This document shows, one piece after another, positions 14,550 through 23,352 of a DNA stretch of 34,160 bases (its first letter is position 1; every line of letters begins with the position of its first letter). The notes under the pieces were generated by a model. It saw only the letters and a list, made by a program, of their open reading frames with translations. It was not told where the DNA came from and did no database searches. This DNA comes from Streptomyces apricus (GTDB taxonomy: Bacteria; Actinomycetota; Actinomycetes; Streptomycetales; Streptomycetaceae), in contig NZ_VDFC01000025.1 in assembly GCF_008369065.1 (NCBI RefSeq), forward strand, positions 63,808 through 97,967, read 5' to 3'. A program made the translations under genes and the position numbers.

Positions 14550-15554
14550 ATGAGCCAACTCACCGACGACACCGGCGTCCTGGCCACCGACGTCCTGATC
14601 ATCGGCGCCGGTCCGGCGGGCCTGTACGGCGCCTACTACGCGGGGTTCCGCGGCCTGACCGTCACCGTCATGGACGTCCTGCCGCAGCTCGGCGGGCAGA
14701 TCAGCGCGATGTACCCCGAGAAGCCGATCTTCGACATCGCCGGCTTCCTGTCCGTGCGCGGCCGCGACCTGGTGGACGGACTCGTCGCCCAGGCCGAGTC
14801 GTACTCCCCGCGCTACCTCCTGGGCCACCGGGCGGCCGAGCTGGCGTACGACGCCGACGGCCTGCCGGTGGTCCGCAGCGACCAGGGGGCGACGGTGCGC
14901 GCCAAGGCGGTCGTCGTCACGGGCGGCGTGGGCACGTTCACCCCGCGCCCGCTGCCCGCCGGGGAGGAGTTCCTCGGCCGCGGCCTCGACTACTTCGTGC
15001 CGGACCCGTCCGTGCACGCGGACCGGGACGTGGTGGTCGTCGGCGGCGGTGACAGCGCCTTCGACTGGGCGGCCCTCCTCGCGCCGGTCGCCCGCTCGGT
15101 CACCCTCGTGCACCGCACCGCCCGCTTCCGCGCCCACGCGGCGTCCGTCGAGAAGGTCCGCGCCCTGGGCGTGGAGATCGTCACCGACTGCGAGGTGAGC
15201 CGGCTCATCGGCACCGACCGGGCGGAGCACGCCGAGATCCGGCACCGCGTCACCAAGGAGACCCGCCTCGTCCCGGCCGGGACCGTCGTCGCCGCGCTCG
15301 GCTTCCTCGCCGACCTCGGCCCGCTGCAGCACTGGGGGCTGGAGCTCCAGGCCCGGAAGATCACCGTCGACACCCGTATGGCGACCAACCTGCCCCGGGT
15401 GTTCGCCGCGGGCGACATCACCGACTACCCCGGCAAGGTCCGCCTCATCTCGGTCGGCTTCGGTGAGGCCGCCACCGCCGTCAACAACGCGGCCACCGTC
15501 ATCGATCCGGAGGCGGCCCTGTTCCCCGGGCACTCCACCGAGAAGGAGCACTGA
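14550..15554 (+). CDS. Ferredoxin-NAD(P)H reductase, thioredoxin-reductase type
   Basis: 334 residues. FAD motif IIGAGPAGLYGAYYAG (Gly19-Gly24), NADPH motif VVVGGGDSAFDWA (Gly165-Ser169) and the second FAD motif FAAGDITD (Asp289) are intact. The CxxC redox pair of thioredoxin reductases is absent, which marks the TrxR-like ferredoxin reductases (type 2 FNR) that carry electrons from NADPH to ferredoxin. A ferredoxin gene follows after 7 bp, so the pair most likely powers the Rieske oxygenase. The ATG has no clear ribosome binding site at the usual distance; TAGGGA lies 31 bp upstream. Confidence 0.92.
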   Translation: MSQLTDDTGVLATDVLIIGAGPAGLYGAYYAGFRGLTVTVMDVLPQLGGQISAMYPEKPIFDIAGFLSVRGRDLVDGLVAQAESYSPRYLLGHRAAELAYDADGLPVVRSDQGATVRAKAVVVTGGVGTFTPRPLPAGEEFLGRGLDYFVPDPSVHADRDVVVVGGGDSAFDWAALLAPVARSVTLVHRTARFRAHAASVEKVRALGVEIVTDCEVSRLIGTDRAEHAEIRHRVTKETRLVPAGTVVAALGFLADLGPLQHWGLELQARKITVDTRMATNLPRVFAAGDITDYPGKVRLISVGFGEAATAVNNAATVIDPEAALFPGHSTEKEH

Positions 15555-15561
15555 GCACACC

Positions 15562-15882
15562 ATGACGTACGTCATCGGCGCCTCCTGCGTCGACATCATG
15601 GACCGGTCCTGCGTGGAGGAGTGCCCGGTCGACTGCATCTACGAGGGTGAGCGCAAGCTCTACATCAACCCCATGGAGTGCATCGACTGCGGGGCCTGCG
15701 AGGTCGCCTGCCCCGAGCAGGCGATCACGGTGGACCGCAAGGCGGACCCCGACTTCCGCGCGGACAACCGCACCTTCTTCACGGAGGTCCTCCCCGGCCG
15801 GGACAGCGCGCTCGGCTCCCCCGGCGGGGCTACCCCGCTCGGCCCGGTGGGCGTCGACACCCCGTTGGTGAGCGGGCGGTGA
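15562..15882 (+). CDS. 7Fe ferredoxin (FdxA-like, [3Fe-4S][4Fe-4S])
   Basis: 106 residues. Cysteines 9, 17, 21, 25, 40, 43, 46 and 50 match the Thermus/mycobacterial 7Fe ferredoxins: by comparison Cys9, Cys17 and Cys50 hold the 3Fe cluster and Cys21, Cys40, Cys43 and Cys46 the 4Fe cluster. Segments CVEECPVDCIYEGERKLYI and CIDCGACEVACP are near-textbook. The Gly/Pro-rich last 25 residues are variable. The gene starts 7 bp after the reductase and its stop overlaps the next start (GTGA). It is the probable electron donor to the Rieske enzyme. A general housekeeping FdxA role is less likely given the context. Confidence 0.92.
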   Translation: MTYVIGASCVDIMDRSCVEECPVDCIYEGERKLYINPMECIDCGACEVACPEQAITVDRKADPDFRADNRTFFTEVLPGRDSALGSPGGATPLGPVGVDTPLVSGR

Positions 15883-16736
15883 CCGCCACGGACACGACCG
15901 GCACGGGCACGGGCACCGGCACCGGCACCGGCACCGGCACCGGCACCGGCACGAACACCCTGCGGAAGGGCTACGCCCCCAGCCGCTTCGGCCAGTTGCA
16001 CTACGTGGAGTGCGGCGACGGCGCTCCCGTGCTGATGCTCCACCAGACGCCCCGCTCCTGGACGGAGTACCTCGACGTGCTCCCCCTGGTCGGTGCCCGG
16101 TACCGGGCGATCGCGATGGACACCCTGGGCTACGGAGCGTCCGCGAAGCCCGAGGGGCCGCACACCGTCGAGCGTTTCGCGGACGGCGTCGGCGACCTGG
16201 TCGAGGCACTCGGCCTGGACCGCTTCCACCTGGTCGGGCACCACACCGGCGGGGTGGTCGCCGTCGAGGTGGCGGCCCGCCTCCGAGGCCGGGTGGCAAG
16301 CCTGCTGCTGTCGGCGACCTCCTTCGTCGACGACGAGAAGCGCAACGGCGCCCACGGCAGCGTCGACCACGTCGACCCCGCGCCCGACGGCACGCACCTG
16401 CGGGAGCTGTGGAACAAGCGGCGCGGCTTCTACCGGCCGGGCGAGGAAGCGGCCCTGGGCCGGTACGTCGTCGACGCGCTGACCGTCCTCGACCGTGTCG
16501 AGGAGGGCCACGAGGCGGTGCGCCGCTACGTCATGGAACCGCGCCTGCCGGAGATCACCGCACGCACGCTCGCGGTCTGCGCCCCCGACGACCGGTTCTC
16601 CCGGCCGTCCCTGGCGAAGTTCGCGGCGGCACTGGGCTGTCCGACCAGGGTGCTGTCCGACGGACACGTGGCAGCGCCGGAGCAGGTGCCGCAGGAGTTC
16701 GCCGACACCGTCCTGGAATGGGCCGGCCGCGGCTGA
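15879..16736 (+). CDS. Alpha/beta hydrolase-fold protein with His at the nucleophile position
   Basis: 285 residues; GTG 15879 overlaps the ferredoxin stop. After a (Thr-Gly)n tail from a hexanucleotide repeat the fold begins at about residue 30, with HQTPRSW at the oxyanion region. The nucleophile elbow reads G120-H121-H122-T123-G124-G125: His122 stands where Ser, Asp or Cys is expected. The acid region (CAPDDRFSRPS) and a C-terminal His (SDGHVAAPE) remain. It may be a non-hydrolytic member such as a lyase or binding protein, or use another nucleophile. It closes the reductase-ferredoxin unit, so a role in the same pathway is likely. Confidence 0.82.
   Translation: MTATDTTGTGTGTGTGTGTGTGTGTNTLRKGYAPSRFGQLHYVECGDGAPVLMLHQTPRSWTEYLDVLPLVGARYRAIAMDTLGYGASAKPEGPHTVERFADGVGDLVEALGLDRFHLVGHHTGGVVAVEVAARLRGRVASLLLSATSFVDDEKRNGAHGSVDHVDPAPDGTHLRELWNKRRGFYRPGEEAALGRYVVDALTVLDRVEEGHEAVRRYVMEPRLPEITARTLAVCAPDDRFSRPSLAKFAAALGCPTRVLSDGHVAAPEQVPQEFADTVLEWAGRG
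15900..15953 (+). repeat. Hexanucleotide repeat GGCACC/G, nine units, in coding sequence
   Basis: Nine head-to-tail 6-bp units (GGCACG twice, GGCACC six times, GGCACG once) encode a Gly-Thr run directly after the start of the hydrolase gene. It is the longest simple repeat in the window. Copy changes alter only tail length. Confidence 0.9.
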
Positions 16737-16818
16737 GGCGCTGACGCGTTGCCGCGCAGGGACTCCTTCCGGCCAACCTTCGCTCGGCGCGATCACCGTA
16801 AGTGACACACTCGTCGCC

Positions 16819-17985
16819 ATGAAGAGCGAGAAGTGGACAGCCGCCTCCGGACGCTCGGCGGTGGCCACCGCCTCCTCCCGCCGCTCCGGCGCCGCACCCG
16901 TGGTGCGGGTCGGTGTGGAGGAGGAGTACCTGGTGGTGGACCCGGTCTCCCGGCAGCTCAGCACCCGCGCGGACAAGGTCGTCACGGAGGCCGCCGCACA
17001 ACTGGGCGACCGGGTCACCACCGAACTGACCCGCTACCAGGTCGAGGTCCGCACCCACCCCCACACCAGCCTCACCGACCTGGGCGACGACCTGCGCCAC
17101 ATCCGCCGGGCCGTCGCACAAGCCGCCGCCCGCCTGGGTCTGCGCATCATTTCCAGCGGAACACCCGTCCTGGGCCAGCACACTCCCCCGCCGCTGACCG
17201 CCGGAGACCGCTATGCGCAGAGCCTGGCCACCTTCCGCGCCCTGGACCACGAACAGAGCGTGTGCGCCTGCCACGTCCATGTCGAGATGCCCGACCTCCC
17301 CACCGCGCTCGCCGTCAGCAACCACCTGCGGCCCTGGCTGCCCGCGCTGATCGCCCTGAGCGGCAACTCCCCCTACTGGAACGGCCAGGACACCGGCTAC
17401 GACAGCTGGCGCACCCTGACCTGGGGACGCTGGCCCGTCGCCGGGCCCCCGCCCTACTTCGAGTCCGCCGCCCATTACGAGGATCTGCTCGGCCATCTCC
17501 TCAGCAGCCACACCCTGCTGGACCGCGGCGGCCTCTACTGGGACATCCGCCCCTCCCACCACGTGCCGACCCTGGAGATCCGGGTGGCCGACGCCGCTCC
17601 CACCGTCGACGACACGCTCCTGCTGGCAGCAGCCGTCAAAGGCCTCGCCGGCACGGCCCTCGACGCCGTACGCGACGGGCAGCCCGGGCCGCGGCTCCAG
17701 GCGGAGATGCTGCGGGCGGCCTGCTGGCGCGCCGCCCGCGACGGCGTGAAGGGCCAGAGCATCGACCTGGCCTCAAGCGGACTGGAGCCCGCGTCCCGCC
17801 GTCTTGAGCAGCTCTGGGACACGGCCACGCCCGTTCTGGAGCCCGGCGAGGTCCCCGCTGTCGACTCGGCCCGTCGGGACCTCGCCGCACGGGGCAACGG
17901 AGCCGACCGCCAGCGGGCGGCCTACCGCCACCGGCACAACCACCTCGACGTCGTCGACCACCTCGTGCAGCAGGCCACCGCCTGA
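16819..17985 (+). CDS. Glutamate-cysteine ligase-like carboxylate-amine ligase (YbdK family)
   Basis: 388 residues, close to the family's usual 370-380 plus a 30-residue N-terminal tail. Signature segments are VGVEEEYLVVD (metal-binding Glu cluster), CACHVHVEM and NSPYWNGQDTGYDSWR. The fold joins an amino acid's gamma-carboxylate to an amine with ATP. Weak gamma-glutamylcysteine synthesis is known for some members; the true substrate is often unclear. The ATG at 16819 lacks a ribosome binding site, so a leaderless mRNA is possible. It is separated from the catabolic genes by 82 bp and converges on the LysR gene; any link to either side is unproven. Confidence 0.9.
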   Translation: MKSEKWTAASGRSAVATASSRRSGAAPVVRVGVEEEYLVVDPVSRQLSTRADKVVTEAAAQLGDRVTTELTRYQVEVRTHPHTSLTDLGDDLRHIRRAVAQAAARLGLRIISSGTPVLGQHTPPPLTAGDRYAQSLATFRALDHEQSVCACHVHVEMPDLPTALAVSNHLRPWLPALIALSGNSPYWNGQDTGYDSWRTLTWGRWPVAGPPPYFESAAHYEDLLGHLLSSHTLLDRGGLYWDIRPSHHVPTLEIRVADAAPTVDDTLLLAAAVKGLAGTALDAVRDGQPGPRLQAEMLRAACWRAARDGVKGQSIDLASSGLEPASRRLEQLWDTATPVLEPGEVPAVDSARRDLAARGNGADRQRAAYRHRHNHLDVVDHLVQQATA

Positions 17986-18006
17986 GCTCCGCCCTCTCTC
18001 CCCCGC

Positions 18007-20422
<2,416 letters not shown>

Positions 20423-20437
20423 GGACGCGAGCAGGGC

Positions 20438-20477
20438 GCACCCTCCGCCAGGTCCGGTCCGCACCCTCCGCCGGACC
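20438..20477 (+). terminator. Possible hairpin and direct repeat after dgdA
   Basis: GGTCCGG (20451-20457) can pair with CCGGACC (20471-20477). The 12-mer GCACCCTCCGCC occurs at 20438-20449 and again at 20461-20472. A weak terminator is plausible just after the dgdA stop. Confidence 0.35.
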
Positions 20478-20533
20478 CGGACCGGGCCGTCCGCCGGGGA
20501 GAGCTTGATCACGCCGCGCCGCCGGTTTCGGGG

Positions 20534-20558
20534 GCATCGAATCGGCGCGAGGGGGTAT
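20534..20558 (+). promoter_or_regulatory. SigB-like promoter for the STAS gene
   Basis: GCAT (20534-20537), 15 bp, GGGTAT (20553-20558) fits the Streptomyces SigB consensus GNNT-N14-16-GGGTA(C/T). It ends 36 bp before the GTG start. Transcription of an anti-anti-sigma gene by a SigB-type factor would make a feedback loop. Identification rests on consensus match only. Confidence 0.45.
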
Positions 20559-20594
20559 CCGGGCTCCACCATTGTTGCTTTGCGGGAGGTACAC

Positions 20595-20975
20595 GTGTCC
20601 ATAGCCCAGAATCCGTTGTCCGTCGAGGTCGCCCCGGTCCGCGAGGACGTCGTCCTGTTCACGGTCGAGGGGCATCTGGACATCGATACCGCCACCGGGC
20701 TCCAGCACCACCTCGCGAACCAGTTCCAGCACGGCCGCCGCCACTTCCTGCTGGACCTGTCGGCGGTTCCCTTCATGGACTCGTCCGGTATGAACATCCT
20801 CATCAGGGCGTACCAGCAGACCCGGGAACTGGACGGCAGCGTGCACATCATCTCGCCGACCCCGGCCGTGCGGCGGATCCTGGACCTGACGGGTGTGAGC
20901 ATCACCGTGCCCGTGTCGGAGGACGTCGACAGCGCGCTCGCCCTCGTGGACAAGCAGCAGGGCGAGGGCGCCTGA
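20595..20975 (+). CDS. STAS-domain anti-sigma factor antagonist
   Basis: 126 residues; GTG 20595 after GGGAGGT. A single STAS domain as in RsbV, SpoIIAA and BldG, with the phosphorylation loop FMDSSGMNIL (Ser63/Ser64). Unphosphorylated antagonists bind an anti-sigma kinase and free its sigma factor; kinases phosphorylate the Ser and PP2C phosphatases reset it. Two PP2C-type phosphatase genes follow within 3 kb, which supports one partner-switching module. No intact anti-sigma kinase gene is present in the window. A SigB-like promoter lies upstream. Confidence 0.92.
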   Translation: MSIAQNPLSVEVAPVREDVVLFTVEGHLDIDTATGLQHHLANQFQHGRRHFLLDLSAVPFMDSSGMNILIRAYQQTRELDGSVHIISPTPAVRRILDLTGVSITVPVSEDVDSALALVDKQQGEGA

Positions 20976-21032
20976 TCCCGTCCGACGCGCTCCGCGGTCC
21001 CGGGGGACGGCGGAGTTCACGCACATACAACA

Positions 21033-21048
21033 GTTGCCGTTTGACAAC
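21033..21048. promoter_or_regulatory. TTGCC-type palindrome (candidate MarR operator)
   Basis: GTTGCCGTTTGACAAC is an imperfect inverted repeat containing TTGACA. It shares AGTTGCCGT with the palindrome at 23013. It lies in the 172-bp convergent gap between the STAS and MarR genes, an odd place for an operator unless it drives an unannotated or antisense transcript. Confidence 0.4.
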
Positions 21049-21147
21049 AGTGCACCGAGGCAAGAAAGTGGGCAGCGCCGAGGCGCGGGAGGATTCCGGT
21101 ATGTACCGAAGGACGAGGACGGGTTCCCCCGGCGGACGACGGGAGGG

Positions 21148-21627
21148 TCAGGCGGTCCTGGCGCCGTCGGCCGGGTCCTCCTCGTGGATCTCCTGCGCCG
21201 CCGCGGCGCAGAACGCCACCAGGCCCTCCAGCAGCTGGGTGCGCCGGGTCGCGGGCATCTGCTCCAGCACGGACCGCAGCGCCTGCTCGCGGCGCGAGCG
21301 CAGGTCGCTCAGGAACGCGCTTCCGCGGCGGCTGAGGTACAGCCTCAGTTCGCGGCGGCTGGTCGCCCCGGGCCGGCGTTCGACGAACCCGACCGCCTGC
21401 AGGCGGTCGCACAGCCTGCTGGTCGAGGGGGGCGTGGACCCCAGGGCGTCGGCGAGGGTGCGCAGGTTGATGCCCTCGTTGTGCTCCAGGATGAACAGCA
21501 CCCGCAGCTGGGACGCCGAGACGGGCGCCGTCGAGGCACGGCCCCAGAGGACCTCGAGCAGCTCCGCCGCCTCCGAGGTCACTCGCGCCACTTCGCGGCG
21601 CTGGGGACGCGGGGAGGAGGAAGTCAC
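21148..21627 (-). CDS. MarR-family regulator
   Basis: 159 residues; GTG 21627 with GGGAGAG about 8 nt upstream. Winged helix: ASQLRVLFILEHNEGINLRT, LADALGSTPPSTSRLCDRL, then a wing with SRRELRLYLSRRG. It diverges from the interrupted phosphatase gene at 21775 and resembles the other MarR gene at 25143 (shared SRLCDRL and RRE-L patterns), so the two are likely paralogues flanking the phosphatases. No sensing Cys is obvious in the N-terminal helix. It probably regulates the divergent phosphatase gene. Confidence 0.88.
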   Translation of the reverse strand: MTSSSPRPQRREVARVTSEAAELLEVLWGRASTAPVSASQLRVLFILEHNEGINLRTLADALGSTPPSTSRLCDRLQAVGFVERRPGATSRRELRLYLSRRGSAFLSDLRSRREQALRSVLEQMPATRRTQLLEGLVAFCAAAAQEIHEEDPADGARTA

Positions 21628-21774
21628 GCAGACACTCTCCCAGGCTTCCCCGGCCCTGTCAGCTCACCGGTCGGGGCCTTCCTGCCGCCCGCACCGGATC
21701 AGAACCGCGGCGCCGCACCCGCGGCGGCGCGGACACGCAGCCACCGACGCGCAGAGAACGGCGTATCCGACATC

Positions 21775-22947
21775 GTGAACAGATTCGTGGCAGCCGAGCG
21801 CGCGCTGCGCTCCGCTGCTCCGCACCAGCTGCTGGACGCGGTCCGGGAGGTGCTGTGCGGACAGTACGCGGCCGAAGAGGTCGAGCTCTTCATGGCCGAC
21901 TACGGGCTGACCCTGCTGCAGCCCGTCTCCACGCTGCCGTACACCCTGGCGCCGCTGCCCGTGCACACCGGCCCGGCCGGCCGGGCCTTCGGCGCCCAGG
22001 AACCGGCGTTCGAGGAGTGCCCCGGGGGCTCGGTGCGGGTCCACCTGCCCGTGACCGTGCGCGGCGACCGGCTGGGGGTGCTGTCCGTCACCATGCCCTC
22101 GGCGGAGCAGGCCACCGACTGCTCGGCCGAGCTGGCGGAGGTGGCGGAGGTCCTGGCGCACGAGGTGATCGTCGCCGAGCGGGACACCGACCTGTACCTG
22201 CAGGCGCGGCGCAAGGACCGGCTCACCCTCGCCGCGGAGATGCAGTGGCAGCTGCTGCCGGCCCGCTCCTGCGCCCGCCCCGAGTACGCGCTCGGCGCCC
22301 AGCTGGAGCCCGCCTACGCCGTGTTCGGCGACAACTTCGACTGGTCCGCCACCGCCGACCATCTGTCGCTCTACATCACCAACGGCATGGGCGAGGGCAT
22401 CGAGGCCTCGCTGCTGACCAGCCTGGGGGTCAACGCGCTGCGCAACGCGCGCCGGGCGGGTCTGCCGCTCGCGGACCAGGCGGCCCTGGCCGACCAGGCG
22501 GTGTAAGCCCACTACCGCGGCGACGTCCACCTGTCCGTGCTGATGCTGGACCTGCAGCTGTCCACCGGGCGCCTGCAGGTCGTCGACGCCGGTTCACCGC
22601 GGATGATGCGCCTGCGCGACAGGACCGTCACGGCCGTCGACTTCGAGGAGCAGCTCCCGCTGGGCATGTTCGAGGAGACCGACTACTTCGCCCAGGAGTT
22701 CGCCGTGGAGCCCGGCGACCGGCTCGTCTTCGTCAGCGACGGGGTGCACGCGGTGACCGGGCCGGGCGGCGAGACGTACGGCGAACGCGCGCTGGCCCGT
22801 GCCGTCGCGGCCACGAGCCTGGTGCCGGCGGCCGAGGTCCCCGGGGCGGTCCTGCGGGAGCTGACCGGGCACCGCGGCGACCCCGACCCGGAGGACGACG
22901 CGCTGGTGGCCTGTCTCGACTGGTTCGGAGGGCGTCCGGCGCCGTGA
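21775..22947 (+). pseudogene. PP2C-like (SpoIIE/RsbU) phosphatase-family gene interrupted by an in-frame TAA
   Basis: From GTG 21775 the frame reads MNRFVAAERALR, a GAF-like part, and the start of a SpoIIE-type domain, then hits TAA at 22504-22506. The same frame continues without shift to 22947 through the rest of that domain. The TAA follows DQAV and precedes AHYRGD, where relatives (from memory) carry Tyr, so one base change (TAC or TAT to TAA) explains it. TAA stops are rare in this DNA. Even without the stop the domain is divergent: GDNFDW for GDWYD, TNGMGEG for GDxxGHG, AGSPRMM for AGHPPP, with SDGV and DPEDDA kept. Truncation removes the last third (final Asp included). A sequencing error or readthrough is possible. 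If the C-terminal part were translated alone it could start at GTG 22537. Confidence 0.8.
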
Positions 22948-23012
22948 GGCCCGGCCGCCCGGAACCCCCGCCGCCGGACGCGGTGTTGTGCGAACGGGAG
23001 TCACCGATACAG

Positions 23013-23026
23013 TTGCCGTCCGGCAA
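23013..23026. promoter_or_regulatory. TTGCCG-N2-CGGCAA palindrome
   Basis: TTGCCGTCCGGCAA is an inverted repeat with 6-bp arms around TC. It is preceded by the same ACAG as the palindrome at 21033. It lies 66 bp after the interrupted phosphatase and about 80 bp before the small gene that leads into the second phosphatase, so it suits a MarR operator or promoter element. Confidence 0.5.
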
Positions 23027-23103
23027 TGGTTCCGTCGTCTCCCGTTGCCCTCGGCCAGGCCGGGACGATGCGCAGGACGCGAGCAGTACGTGAGGAGAAG
23101 CAG

Positions 23104-23352
23104 GTGCCGGAGCACGAAGCGGGGGGCGTACCCACGCGCGTCCGGGAGATACCCGGGCACGCGCGCGTGCCGGTGGCCCGTCCCGGCGGCCCGTCCGGCC
23201 GGAACACCCCGCACCGCGCCGTGCGCCCCGCTCCCTCCGCCCCGGCCGTGACCGCCGTGAAGACGCGCGGCACGGGCCGATCCGCCCGGCCCGTACGGGA
23301 CGGCACCGCCGTCGCCGTACCGGCCCCCACCCCGTCGGACCGCACACCATGA
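23104..23352 (+). CDS. Small basic, Pro/Arg-rich hypothetical protein
   Basis: 82 residues from GTG 23104, which has AGGAG 6 nt upstream (ATG 23026 is an in-frame alternative). The stop overlaps the ATG of the phosphatase (ATGA), suggesting coupled translation. Composition is Pro, Arg, Ala and Val with no domain or membrane span, and codon bias is weaker evidence here than for the neighbours. It may be a leader for the phosphatase rather than a functional protein. Confidence 0.4.
   Translation: MPEHEAGGVPTRVREIPGHARVPVARPGGPSGRNTPHRAVRPAPSAPAVTAVKTRGTGRSARPVRDGTAVAVPAPTPSDRTP

Noticed and set aside
14550..15554. Thioredoxin reductase
   Set aside because: No CxxC redox pair is present, and a ferredoxin gene follows directly; TrxR-type ferredoxin reductase fits better.
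15900..15953. CRISPR or minisatellite-type array
   Set aside because: The units are 6 bp, contiguous and in-frame coding; there are no spacers.
21041..21778. Plus-strand gene beginning after TTGACA at 21041
   Set aside because: The frame runs antisense through the MarR gene with Arg/Ser-rich composition and no ribosome binding site at its start.
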